64,000 bases of DNA from Phycomyces nitens (lineage: Eukaryota; Mucoromycota; Mucoromycetes; Mucorales; Phycomycetaceae), in the NCBI GenBank assembly GCA_022702545.1, contig JAHRBC010000004.1:6292001-6356000 (forward strand). The letters run 5' to 3'. The position numbers and the translations under genes are program-made. The notes under the pieces are model-generated. The model was not told where the DNA came from, searched no databases, and saw only the letters and a program-made list of their open reading frames with translations. Shown in pieces: positions 48,581 to 60,357 of this stretch (positions are counted from its first letter, which is position 1; each line of letters begins with the position of its first letter).

Positions 48581-49377
48581 CTATAGAATGATGCATTTCC
48601 CTTTCTTTGATCTTGAGTCGGTCATTGACATTTGCTCTTTGCGATCTCTTATCTGTCGCATCAAGGTCGTGTACACATTATCCACATTATACCGGGTCTT
48701 TGCAGACGTCTCTATATAGTCACAATTCCACTCCTGGGCAAGCTGTTGGGCTTCTTCGGTTGTCACCTTGCGTAAATGGGCCAAATCAACCTTGTTGCCT
48801 ACCAGGATAAACGGAATCTATTGAATTGAATCAGTACAGCCCGCTTGGAATTCATAACAATCATACAGTGTCATCATCCAACACACGGAGAATCTGGTCT
48901 CTAAACTCCTGAGCATGCTCAAACGATTCGTATTCACACACTGAAAAGACGCAAAGGAAGCCTTCTCCGGATCGATAATAATTGTCACGGATCTAGGGTT
49001 GCGGTGTATGGGGTTAGGAACCAATAAAGATTGTGAACAAAGAAAGCAAGACTCACGGCTGCATATTCCTCTTGCCCGGCTGTGTCTAGAATGTCAATGT
49101 CGCATTCATGACCATCCAACATGATCTTCTTGCGGTAAGCTAAGAAAAGAAAAAGACATAAAGGACCTCAAATGGTTTGATATTGTATTGTATTGTGGCG
49201 TGTGTGTGTATATATGTACATATATGCAATTTACGTACAGTCTGCTTTGGTGGGGTCGTATTCTTCTACAAAATCCCCATACATATATTGGAGGGTCAAG
49301 GCTGATTTTCCTACACCACCAGATCCAACCATGATCACTTTATGGAGTGTCATGGCATTCTTTGTTTTCTTGGCCAT
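48581..49377 (-). CDS. Ral-like small GTPase (Ras superfamily)
   Basis: Exons complement(49239..49377, 49057..49139, 48867..48992, 48581..48817) give 194 residues in phase. G-box motifs: P-loop GSGGVGKS (18-25), effector loop YDPTKADSYRKK (40-51), DTAGQE (65-70), GNKVDL (123-128) and ETSAK. The C-terminus CIIL is a CAAX box ending in Leu, predicting geranylgeranylation and membrane attachment. The effector sequence PTKADSY and the block [18 protein letters not shown] are those of Ral, not of Ras or Rap (PTIEDSY). In animals Ral binds exocyst subunits to direct secretion; a polarity or exocyst role here is inferred. The 185-bp gap to Med4 upstream holds its promoter. Confidence 0.93.
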
Positions 49378-49562
49378 TGTTTTAATAGAATCAATAAAGA
49401 GGAAGAAGAGGAAATAGGAATTGCATGTCAACCTCTTGCTTTTCAAACAACTGTCTTGACGTCACTTTACACCACGTGTTTTAACTTGGGGCTTTATTTG
49501 CTTGGTTCACTGAATCCACAGGTTTCAAATAGGATCAAGCCAGACAAAAAAAATATGGGCTC

Positions 49563-50460
49563 TCATGAAGGCATATCTGGATTAAGATCCAGGATCCAAA
49601 ACGGATCTCCTCCTTGAGACTCCTCTGCCTGTCCAGTGCTCCCAGCCTCCTTGTTGGCTTCTTCTTCCATTGCACTATCACTATCAGAGCTTTCGACTAC
49701 AAACGGATTAGCAGATTCAATTTTGATAATAAAGAAGGACTCACATTGGTCTTCTGGAACAGGCTGTGGTGCATGTTGCCAATACAGTTGGCCACGTCGC
49801 ATTCGTTCTTCATCAGGATAAGGCTTTTCGAATTCAATCTTCATATCACGACTGATCAGTTCAAAGTTTGGAGGTGCAGAGGTATACTTTGATAGTTTGG
49901 AAGCATAGGATAATATCTCTGTAAACTGAATATCAGCTATAACCAATAGTTGTTAGCAAGGCAATCAATCAATCCCTAGAAAGCGGTTGAGCTTACAATC
50001 CTTGGCATATTCAATTGCCTTTAACTCCCGTTTGGCATGTGTCAAGTCAAGATCTAGATCCTCGCGTGCGTCATGTAGTCGTTGGACGATCTCTAGCATC
50101 GTCATTTGATGGCGCTGAATATCATCCTGAACCTGAATAATACGTCTCTGTCGTGCTTGGTGTTCATCGACTAGGAGTAGAAACCTATCAATACGTTACG
50201 TTTGTTCATTTTATTATATATAGTGTTGCATTCTATTAAATGAACAATTGTAATGAAATAAATAAAAGCCTACTTGATTCAATAGCTTGCTGGAGTGTTT
50301 TATCTACCACGACAATCTTTTTTAAAAGGGTCTCGGGAGAATGTTGCTCATCCACAGGCGTATTCTCTGCCACTAATGACAGCGCATAAAAGTAATTCTT
50401 GACAAGGCCCGAATAGTCTGTCAAGAGACCATTGACCTGATCGCGCAAGGAAGATGCCAT
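49563..50460 (-). CDS. MED4: Mediator complex subunit 4
   Basis: Exons complement(50291..50460, 49997..50184, 49745..49936, 49563..49696) give 227 residues in phase. Med4 is a core subunit of the middle module of Mediator, linking activators to RNA polymerase II in the nucleus. The N-terminal two-thirds is a coiled coil (VVDKTLQ then VDEHQARQRRIIQVQDDI and REDLDLDLTHAKRELKAIEYAK). The Med4 signature follows: EILSYASKLSKYTSAPPNFE, and PYPDEERMRRGQLYW. The C-terminus is acidic (SSDSDSAMEEE) and ends NPDMPS. Intron 1 must use a GC donor (CTCCA|GCAAGC): the nearby GTAGGC donor leaves a stop in the next exon. The gene is divergent from the FRA10AC1 homologue by 200 bp. Confidence 0.92.
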
Positions 50461-50660
50461 TATAAATATGTCTATATATATATTTATTTATTTAAATAAA
50501 AAAAAAGAAAAAGAAAAGAAAAGGGTGATTTTCTCGAGGTGTCCTTCATTTGATGTGACGTGTGTGACTAGAAAGTTGGCCATGCATACATTCTATTTTT
50601 ATTTTTTATTTTTATTTAATATTGAATATTTTCTTCTTAATCATTTTCAATTGTTTAATC

Positions 50661-51675
50661 ATGGCATCTTCAAAGTCAATGTTCCGTAATGACCTACGAG
50701 GAGTGGATGCCGTAAGTAAAGAGTATTTTACTACCAGTAAGCTGATTGACGACTGCAGTACACTCGCCACAAAAAGTTGATTAGGGATTATACCCTTTTC
50801 TACAACCATCAAATACCCAAGAAAGAAATAAAGTACAAGACAGAGATTGAGATCATTCGAGAGAATCACAAGTTTATTCGCAACCAAGACGATGACACGG
50901 ACGATGCACCCTGGGAACAGCGTGCAGCCAAGAAATACTATGATAAACTGTTCAAGGAGTACGCAATTGGCGAATTAAAGTATTATAAGGAATCCAAGAT
51001 TGCCTTGCGCTGGCGTACAGAAGGCGAAGTAGTGTCTGGCAAAGGTAAAGATGTTCTTTATTATTTTTTAAAATATATTACATTTACAGGCACATACAAA
51101 TGTATACTCTTATATATATATATATATAATCATAAACCTTTTTTTATAAAAAAAAACATGTTTATAATAAAACCAACAATAACAATAACAACAAAAAGGG
51201 GATTTCAAATCGGATAAGTAAATGTATGATATTTTGTATAGGCCAATTTGTGTGTGCTTCTACGCGTTGTGATTCTACTCGTGGACTGGAGAGTTGGGAA
51301 GTCAATTTCAGATATGTAGAGGATAAAGAAACCAAGAATGAATTGGTGAAGATCAGACTGTGCCCCGCCTGCTCTGATAAATTGAATTACACTACTCAAA
51401 AGAGGCTGGCCAAGAAAGAAAAGAAGAGAAAACGGCAAGATGAGTCCAGCAAGACGACTCGCAAAAAGACAAAGGAGTCTTGTAGCCAGTCTCCTTCAGA
51501 AGATGAAGTTGAAGAAAAGAATAATGGTAAGAAAGATAGGCTGCCTAGAGAACTCGACTCTAATTATTCTATAGAATCCGAGGCTTCAAATGTATGGAAA
51601 CAGGCAGCAGAATCAAGAGAAGAAAAATCAAAGGAAGAAGAGTTTGAAGACTATTTTGCAGATCTATTACAATAA
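50661..51675 (+). CDS. FRA10AC1-family protein
   Basis: Exons 50661..50711, 50759..51044 and 51242..51675 give 256 residues in phase. The Fra10Ac1 domain covers about 20-165: YTRHKKLIRDYTLFYNHQ, DDAPWEQRAAKKYYDKLFKEYA, KIALRWRTEGEVVSGKGQF, and paired cysteines CASTRCD and LCPACSDKL that probably bind zinc. The C-terminal ~90 residues are Lys/Glu/Ser-rich with a strong nuclear localisation signal (KKEKKRKRQDESSK). In humans and plants this protein associates with spliceosomes; a nuclear splicing role is inferred here, which is of interest in a genome using many GC-AG introns. It shares a 200-bp divergent promoter with MED4. Confidence 0.93.
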
Positions 51676-51969
51676 ACCTAATCTGCAAATGTGGTTTGTA
51701 AAGAGTATTAAGCCCATGGACAAACAGACCGCTTGGTCGAGGCCAACCTCGGGACATTTGTAACTCTTATCATGAGATGCTGGTGATCGATATCCCAGTT
51801 TATTTCCGAGGGCAATTCAACCAAAAGCCAATTCTGTTTGGATTTCCAAATACCCGTTTATCCAGCACAATTCTTTATGTAGACACCCTCAATTTATGCT
51901 TTTTTTTTTCAGAAATATAATATTACACCAAGAGTACCTTCTATGATTTAATGTGGGATTAAGCTGGTA
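51676..51969. other. convergent spacer
   Basis: Separates the FRA10AC1 homologue (+) and the lectin-like gene (-). It holds a T10 tract near 51900 and no gene. Confidence 0.6.
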
Positions 51970-52742
51970 TTATAACGCATAGCTTGCTGTGCTAAATAAG
52001 TATTCGTCTTCTGAATCATAAGATGAATCCGACTTTACTCCATCATCCACTAGTCCCTTTGGTTCACTGTACGGCACAAAATCCCACAGTTGGTTATCAT
52101 TGTCTGTGTATTTACGCTCATACAGCAGCACCACAGTTCCTGGCTTTGTCCAATTGCCCTTTATATATATATATAAGTTAACAACTGGTTTACAGAATAA
52201 ATAAGTCAACTTACCCGAATATCAAGGACGAGATTGGGATCTACTTGTGGGTAAATAATCCCATCTTCCCGATAATACCACCGTTGGTTCTGGGCGTCTT
52301 CCACCATCTTTCGTTTGTACTGAATGATTTGCTTGTCACTCTCCAATAGACCTTTTTTGTTTTGTTTTGTTTGTTCATTATGTGTTTATACCACACGAAT
52401 TCCCATAGAGTGTACAAACGCTACTTACCACCTTGGATATCCAGCACTAGAGAACATCAAGGTCGATTGTTAAAGGCTGGCATTTATTTTGGCTATAGGC
52501 TTTACCAAGACCACTGTTTTTGTTTATTATATAGCCATGGTCATGCGTCCACAGCTGATTGTTGTTGTCTGATTCTTTCATTGGATTCACGATTACTTTG
52601 GCATTTGCCTGTAGCATTGGATTAGATAATCGGAATGAGGATTGGTGATTACCTTGAGAGAATCGCCTTCTACGTCAAGAACCATTCTGTGGCTGCATTT
52701 TGATTGAATAAAGAACCAGCCATAAGGAAATTTGCTGGCCAT
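51970..52742 (-). CDS. ricin B-type beta-trefoil (CBM13-like) protein
   Basis: Exons complement(52653..52742, 52506..52608, 52429..52446, 52215..52351, 51970..52158) give 178 residues in phase. Exon 3 is an 18-nt microexon. Three trefoil-like repeats are visible: MVLDVEGDSLKANAKVIV...NQLWTH, LVLDIQGG...NQRWYY and LVLDIRGNWTKPGTVVLLYE...NQLWDF, each with the Q-x-W motif of ricin-type carbohydrate-binding domains. There is no signal peptide, so it is probably cytosolic; fungi carry many intracellular beta-trefoil proteins used in carbohydrate binding or defence, but no catalytic or toxic domain is present here. The C-terminus is acidic and Ser-rich (DSSYDSEDEYLF). The sugar specificity is unknown. 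Confidence 0.9.
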
Positions 52743-55700
52743 GATTAGAAAAGAGAAAAAGAAAGAAAGAAAGAAAGAAAGAGGTCAGGACGGCCTGCCT
52801 TGGTCATTTCTCTCTTGATGAATACGGTTAGAACCCAGCAAGATCATGACGCTTGTCATTGTTTGAACTGCTCGATACCCATTTATAGACTATTGTGCAT
52901 GGAGTATTCAATTAGTTTGAATGGACATATTCCAATCAATTATGTTTCCTGGGCAACCATTTATTGTATTGGCAAGAACATCTTGTAAAATACAATTCAC
53001 TAGTCAATTTACGTCTTTGGAGATAACATTTTATCCCATCAAAAGATATTTAGCATCTAGGTATTATACAAAAGGCAACCAAGGATCATGAAAAAAAAGA
53101 ACACTTTGCAGCTTCTTTCAGCGTTTTCCAGCTTGTTCTCCGCCTGACTTTTAGACCAATCTATAGAGCCAATAAGCCTTTGAAGCTGTATCTACAAATG
53201 TGTGCCTATGGGATGTAGCCCTCCAAAAGCCAAACCATTATTTACTTGCAAAGGACTCTATGGCTTATAACCAGATACCCAATTTATCCATAAGATCTAT
53301 ATAGCCATCACAATAATGGTTTGGTTTCCTGTCCAAAATGAACTTTCAAAAAGGGAGGACTTTGTAACTGTCCAAACAATGGTCCCACTACTTGGTTCCA
53401 AGTTGGGGTAACATTCTTAGACTACCCATGCCGTCATTCTTGTCTCTGATTGTGTTTATAGTTTTCAATATCCACCGAAAAAGCAACGGTTATCCAGTGG
53501 CCCTGTCTGGCAATTAACGGCTTACCGAGGGTTGTCATGGTTTCCTATATGATTATTTTATATCTCAAGGGGTGCCTGTCAATTGCACCACATAATCAGT
53601 ATCCATACAAGACGTATAGATTCACAGACTAGTCCTTGTGCGTTGAAGCATAATGAACGATTAATAGTGCACTAGGCTAATTTCATGGCCATTTTTTTTA
53701 ATCAGGGCAATTAAGCCATCTAGCAGAATAAGCGCCAAACCCTTGAGATACTCTACATAGACCATTGGGTGCCCTTTTTTTTTATAAAAAAAATTCTGCC
53801 TACTAGCAGCCTTTTCATAATTTCACTACTTTTTAACCATTATTGTTCAATTGAGCTAACAAGAATACAAGATGTTGATATTATCAAGAGGTTAAACTTG
53901 TATTGGACATATGGATAAAAGACTTGCTTATAGATGACAAATTGTCTTGATTTCAGAGTGCCTGTCATTCTCATCAAGAATAGTCTTGGAGAAACTGGAT
54001 AATCCCTGTCTATTCTAGTATAATAACCACCATAATTTGTTTTTGTACCTTTTTTTTGGAATTCTCAAATTAATATCGATAAAGTCTATAGCAAACAATG
54101 CTAGAATCTTGACGAAATATATATATATATATATATAAATCACATCAAAAGGGCGTAATTTATTGTGAATGCCAAATCAGCCTTTTTGTCACTTTAGTTC
54201 AATCGTAATTCTGAATTGTTTTGATGTCTCTTTGCACATCTTGAAACTGTTTTTAGCCAATTAAATATTATCTATTGCCATCAACGCCATCAACATTATC
54301 ACAGAAAATTTAGAATTAATGATAATTCTCAAGTAAACATTGTAAACTCAAAGTATTTATCAAGAAGAAAATTGTGAATAGGTCAAAGCCTATTGGTGTT
54401 CTTGCTACGGGTTTATAAAAGGGAATAAATCATTTCTTTTACAGGTATTTTGACATTCATTCCAAAAACAAAAACAAAAACAAAAAAAAACAATTGACAC
54501 CAATCGCTTAGAATGTTTGGAGATTTGATACCAAGGCCAATGTTTGAGGTTTAGGCAGTTCTTTTTGACAGTAGCCTCAATTGGCGTCTTGGTTCCGACT
54601 AATTGTACAAATATTTACTAGGCTTTATTATGACATCTTTACGACAGATAAATAAAGAGGGCTAAGCTAGCATACATTGGATTAAAATATCAACATATGA
54701 TATCCAAGAGCCCATACACTGTGTGTAACTGTTACAGTCCGGAATTGTCTGAGGAATTGGAACCTGTTAAACAGCCATTTCCCACGCGAGTTCTGAGTTC
54801 ATGTTATAATGTTAAACTCTTTGCGTTTCTGAATTATACGAGTGTTTTGAACGCATTTACAAGGTTTGCAAATGGACTTTGTTCTATTGGACTATTTAAC
54901 AATTGGCTCTGGTATAGACCACCATTCATGATGCGCAAGACCACCAAAAGACTAGTTTGAGCACAGACCCCCAAACTGAGATAAGCCTGTTTTACATGAT
55001 AATCTGGTCCGTTTTACTATATCCAATTCTCAAGATCTTTAGCAAACTCTTGAAGAAAACCTAGCAACCAGAACTTGATTTTATAAACATTAATTAATAA
55101 GAAATAAATAAAAAATAAAAAAGTGAGCTGTTTTTACCGGAACAATCCCTCGCACTCCATGACAGGCTGTCCCACCAGTACTGTATACACGTCGTTCTGA
55201 TAATCTTTACAACTATAAATATCATCTTCATATGCAAATGAAATGTCTATGGCACTTTCATGCGCTACTCAAAAAAAGGCTGCTTTTGTAAAGTATAAAT
55301 CTTATTTTGTTTCAAATGGCACGACAATTTGTGAAAAATACCATTTATAAAATGCAGTGAAATTCTTGGTGCCAGATTTATTTTTTATTTTTATTTCTAT
55401 TTTATTTTTTTTGAAGCACATCTTGGTTAGATACGATATATTTCTTATTCCTGTTTTACTTGCTGCTCCGAGTCTTTTTGTATTTAGAAGAAGGGGTTGT
55501 CGGTTTGTTTGTCCGGAAGGGGACTGAAATAAGAAAGTATTCAAAAATACTTCCTTGACTTGCAGGATTTACTAGCAATCTAAAGAATATTCACATGTGC
55601 TGTTTTATCGATAAGAATTACAGGACAATTAACTCCAGGAACCCGGATTCCATTTTATGGATCTATCGTTTATTTGTAAGTGGTTAAGAATGGTCTATAA

Positions 55701-56460
55701 TGTATCCAATGGAATATTCCCACACATATTCTTGTGAACAGGTATTGATTATGTCCACAATCCAACTCTAACGATCAGATCAATTTACTTTCCATAATTC
55801 AAGTCCACCTGGACGGCCTGTCATTTTGCTGATCAATAGCAGCCCGCATTTGTAGATATATTGATCGATAGCCAAAAGTGATCGATAAAGAACAGAAAAT
55901 CAATACTTTGAAGGTCTCGATCTTGTTGGGGTACAAGACCAACCATAAACATAACCTACAATGTTTATCAAGAGTAAAATCTCTACAGATCTCTGTGAAT
56001 TTTTATTTATTTTTGGCTTTGGTTTTGGCTCTGAGGATGGGATCAAGACAAGTGACATGCTATTTATGCCTCACAACGTATACATATATATATATATGTA
56101 TATATAATCACCTTATTCCCTTGTGATGATTAGGCAAGTATGTTATACTCGGAAGGCGTGGATTGCTGTCACACAGTCCGTGCACAAAAAAAAAGGAAGA
56201 AGAAGAAAGATATCATCTAAAGAGATGTTTAAGCAAGCCAAGATCAACGAAAATCACAGCTATTTAGGTAGCCAACCGTCTGAATCATTGGCATAGTGAT
56301 TGTCATGGCAACACATCCTCAACTCTAATGGAAAACAGTCTAGTTGCTTTTTTGATTGACATTCAGACCAAATATAATAATGATAATAATAATAATAATA
56401 AAAGATAATATTTAAATCCGTAGCCATGGAAACAACTTTTTTTTAAAAAAAAAATATTAC

Positions 56461-56494
<34 letters not shown>

Positions 56495-57988
56495 TGAATA
56501 TTCAAGGGGAATATACTATTTTTAGATAATTATGGTTTTTTTTATAAAAAAAAAAAGTAATAAAAGGTAAAAAACGGAAGCCCAATTCCATTCGATCCAC
56601 ATTTTTTGTGTGTTGTTAATTGTTGGTTCCCCAGATATAGAAATGACGGTTACACAATATTATTACCTCATTACCAGCACATTTCAAGTAGTATATTTGC
56701 ACAAGGAATACAGGTCATTTTGGTTCCAGAAATCTGGCAAAACAATATAGACTCAATCTAGAATGACCCTGTTGAAAAAAAGAGTCAATGGCCAGATTAT
56801 GTTGACAGGGCAAGATTGTGGTTCTCGTTGGGTGTAACGAAAACTTATTATTTTTCTGGGCTTGGTCAAGATTGACTTGTGTGGACCAACGTGCCTCGGT
56901 GCAACCATTTCCAAGATGGCCGGTTTGACGAAAGAAATCAATTTAGTCCACAATATTTTTTTGTAAATATAAAATAAAATGCACATATTTAAACGTGTGT
57001 CTGTATTCATTGTACGCCAAGTATAAGGAAAACTTTGGCGGTAGAGCCGTCTGTATAATCTTGTGAGTATTCCAATGATATGTCATGCCATCTTATTGTG
57101 AACAGAAGAATCCAAAAATACTTGTAAAGAAGGGGCTCCGGTACATTGATGGGTCTACCTTGATCGGTCCGGGCCGGACTATCCGCATTAGAGGATACAC
57201 TGGTACTACGTCGAGAAGGAAAGGAAGGAATGGACAGAGTGGAGATTATTCACAGCTAATTACATAATTGATCTAATAAACGCATGTTTACAAATACCAG
57301 TTAGAAAGAAGGAAAGAGAGGCCATGCTGGCAATTGAACGCATGCTCTGATTGAGATTTCTAGAGTCCAAGAATAGACAAAAAAACAAGACTTTAATTTT
57401 TTTTATATATGTATATATTTGTTTTATTGGTGTAACTGAATAATGTATAGAGCTTTATTATCGTTATTATAAATAATGGTATTATTCTGCTGTATTTGCT
57501 CATCTTTCTGCAAAGATCAAGCGAGTATGGCATTAGACGTGATGGTCTTGGAGACCCAAGGAAAGCCAGGCAAAATGAGCAAGAGTGAAGCACCCAGGTT
57601 TATTATATATATACATATACATATATATAATATATAATATAATAATAAAATTTAAAATAATAATAATAAATTATTATAGAAACTGCCAGAATTATAGAAA
57701 TTATAGTAGAAATCCCAGCCAAAAGAAAAAAAAAAGTTACAAGAATCACAGCAGAAATTACAATCATTACAAGTGTAGCACTCAAAAGTACCCACTTTTT
57801 TTTTTTTGATAAAAAAAAAATACTAATTTTACTTCATAGGGCCTCGAACGCCCCTTGCCTCTTTCTCTCTTTCTCTTCTCCTTTCAATTTCAGCATCTCC
57901 TTTTCGTTTTTTCTTCTTCTTCCTAATCCATACACCTTTTGACGTCTCTTTACCCACCAAGAGACCTTTATTTTTAAAACAACAGTGG
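52743..57988. other. gene desert with microsatellites and T/A-tract palindromes
   Basis: About 5.2 kb with no supported gene. It holds (GAAA)n at 52758-52783, T9/A8 at about 53775-53793, TA repeats at about 54118-54137, T8A10 at 56437-56454, (ATT)n at about 56457-56494, T8/A11 at 56536-56556 and T12/A10 at 57796-57820. An 87-codon ORF at 54697-54960 and a 60-codon ORF at 57085-57267 lack any family resemblance. The last ~130 bp are CT-rich and look like the promoter/5' UTR of the next gene. Confidence 0.6.
56437..56494. repeat. T8A10 palindromic tract and (ATT)n microsatellite
   Basis: T8 followed at once by A10 (self-complementary), then about 12 ATT/TTA trinucleotides. Confidence 0.9.
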
Positions 57989-59358
57989 ATGACTGAGAAC
58001 CATTTATTTCAATTTGCCCACATGATTACAGAAATGCCGATGCACCATTCCAACTCCCATCAGGAAGAGGCCCTCATGAGGTCTCGTCTCCAGCCCTCGG
58101 TGATGCAGCTTCATAATGGACAGACTTGTCTGGCGGTGCGAAAGGTAGGCAACACATCAAGATCATTATAAATATATCTAATGCCACTCTAGAATGCGTG
58201 TGTGATCTGCAGCATATGCTTCACTTGCTCCAAAGTAAGTACGTTTATTAAAATATATGAGATATTCACCCTCTATAGTACTATGGGGCTGATTGTGGGT
58301 GCAATGAGATGCAGCCCCGCCGAGGAAAGAACCTGCCTGAAGGGAGTCTTGACTCAAGAGCCAAGAAGCTGAACCCACAGGACAAGGAAGACTATGATTT
58401 CACGATGGAGTGGCTGGCTGAAAATGCGAATACCATCTTCCGCAAGGAGGACGGGACTGTACAGGGTCTTCGTCATCTGTCGGAGGTGTCACTGTGCAAG
58501 GCTCACTCGAGCACGCTGTACCGGGCCAAGAAGCGGTTTGAACGCAGCAAGAACCAGGCCCCGCCCTCACCCGCCGACTCGAATGGGATGGACACGTCCG
58601 AGGATCACCGCCACCAGCCCACCCCCTACTTGGACCCCTATCCATATTCAGTCCACCATCACCCCCTAACCGAGGTAGTCAATGGCGGACTGGCGGCCAA
58701 GGTCAGGGAGATATCCTACCAGGACAACCATTACCGTCACGAGCCATCGCCTGACTTCTCGTCCATGACACCCTCCACCTCCCTCAAGCGCAAGAGACTC
58801 ACCAAGCACATGGACCACAAACCCCATCAGTCGGCCTCCACCCCTCTTTATGCGTCCTCTACCGCATTCCTCTCCCACCACCACCCTCCATCCCCGTCCG
58901 TGTCTGTCCAACCGTCTGCCAACCCGCGTCCCCCGCCTTCGCACCATGACGCTTTTTCCTCCCAGCTCCCGCCCCTCCACTCTCGCTCGCATACCCTCAC
59001 CTCCCTCCCTCAACCCCACATATCCATCACTCCTTCGCCTTCAATGCCTCTGTCCCCACCAGCAGTCGAGACCGTCTCTTTGCGCAGTGTCCCCCAACCA
59101 GATTCATCCCCAATGTACTACATCCGCAACCTCGCAATCACAGACGCCTTTACCTTCCGAGATCTCCTGGCTGAGCTCGATATGACAGGATCTCCTCCAG
59201 CAGGAAAACGCATCATTGTCTCCAATGCGAAGAACGACCTTGTGTTCCCTCTTGATCAGGCCATCAGAAGCGTCATCCGTCGTCCACCCACCTCTCATGT
59301 CGAACTCTGTCTTGGTCTGGCCGAAAAGACTGCTGTAGACTGGAGCACATACGCATAA
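57989..59358 (+). CDS. Cys-rich, Pro/Ser/His-rich protein of unknown family (candidate nuclear regulator)
   Basis: Exons 57989..58144, 58193..58234 and 58279..59358 are all phase 0 and give 425 residues. At about 53-75 a cysteine cluster (CVICSICFTC...CGC) is built partly from a 42-nt exon; its six Cys could bind zinc, but the spacing fits no finger I know. A helical block follows (LNPQDKEDYDFTMEWLAENA, then GLRHLSEVSLCKAHSSTLYRAKKRFERSK). The middle (~165-330) is low-complexity Pro/Ser/His with a possible nuclear signal (LKRKRLTKH). The C-terminus forms a compact, well-mixed domain (YYIRNLAITDAFTFRDLLAEL ... HVELCLGLAEK) that could be PB1- or ubiquitin-like; this is a guess. The exon is GC-richer than neighbouring DNA. 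Nuclear role inferred only. Confidence 0.75.
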
Positions 59359-59605
59359 CTCTCTCTCTATATATTATTATTCTTTGTCATCAAACAGGCT
59401 TAACCCAGCATTCCCAAAGCATACATCTCATTCTTTTCTCCCTTCTTCTTCTTTTTTATTATTATTCCCACAAACCATCATGGCATGCCATGTTACCTAC
59501 ATGTCTACAGCCTTTCTCTCTTTTTTTGTTTTAGTTCTCATCATTGCTTGTAAAAGAAAGAAAGAAAAAAAAATTCAATGAATCTACCATTGCGACTGTG
59601 AATAA
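59359..59605. other. spacer with possible upstream ORF
   Basis: Between the Cys-rich protein gene and the cytochrome b5 gene. It is CT-rich and contains a 33-residue ORF (59480..59581) with one hydrophobic helix ending in a Lys-rich tail, just upstream of the cytochrome b5 start. Confidence 0.5.
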
Positions 59606-60357
59606 ATGAAAACCAGTCCAAGATCCCCTTCTCTGGGAAATAAACATCTTTCTTGTAATCCAATGTCATTTGACGCATTCAAACGCCTTCTCTCATCAAA
59701 GACCCCAAATGAGCCAACACCAGAACCGCCACAGATGACGCTATCTGATCCAGAAAGTACAGTCATCAAACTAGTCACTCAAAAAGCTCATCTCATCTGA
59801 ATAGATGTTATTACCGACGTCCCCGAATTCCCTTCTCGTGATGGACCCCAACGTTTGGTCGCAGCATCAACAAGACAGCCAAAGAATCGCCAAAAGATTC
59901 GACTCGAGCCTGGTCATTCTCCTCTAGATTGGGCGAGATTAAAGAGCTCGGGCAAAGATCTTCGGGTAAAAAAGAAGAAGAAAGAGAGAGAGAGAAAACT
60001 TGTGATAACAAGACGACTAAACGTCTGGTAGGGAGTCCCTCAACTGTCTCGGTACACTCTAGAGGACATCAAACAGCACAATACCCTCGACGATGCCTGG
60101 ACAGCCATCCAGGGCAAGGTCTACAACATGACGGCCTATCTAAAGTTCCATCCTGGAGGAGTAAAGGATATTATGCGGATTGCCGGCAAGGACGGGACAA
60201 GATTGTTTAGTAAGCAAGATTTGAATATTTAGAGTATCTAATTCTTGGATCTATAGTGCTCACACATGCCTGGGTCAATACGGACTATATGCTGGACTCT
60301 TGTATGGTTGGGTTCCTTGTCCAAGGAAGAGCCCCAGACGATGATGATGATGATTAG
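59606..60357 (+). CDS. IRC21: cytochrome b5-like protein (Irc21/NCB5OR N-terminal type)
   Basis: Exons 59606..59756, 59805..59965, 60032..60209 and 60257..60357 give 196 residues in phase. A conserved N-terminal motif of NCB5OR/Irc21 proteins, EPGHSPLDWARLKSSGKDLRG, precedes the heme domain. The cytochrome b5 domain is YTLEDIKQHN...AWTAIQGKVYNMTAYLKFHPGG, with axial heme ligands H144 (HPGG) and H167 (HAWVN). NCB5OR adds flavin reductase domains in animals; this protein stops after the heme domain, like yeast Irc21. It ends in six aspartates and has no membrane anchor, so it should be soluble. It probably passes electrons to oxygenase or desaturase-type enzymes; the partner is unknown. Confidence 0.92.

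Noticed and set aside
50277..50290. GT donor (CAA|GTAGGC) for MED4 intron 1
   Set aside because: Joined to exon 2 it gives a stop after three codons; the GC donor 14 nt upstream keeps the frame and the coiled-coil spacing.
58400..59185. Other-frame ORFs rich in Arg, Pro and Ser over the Cys-rich protein gene
   Set aside because: They arise from the GC-rich exon; only the frame used has the spliced upstream exons and a protein-like C-terminal domain.
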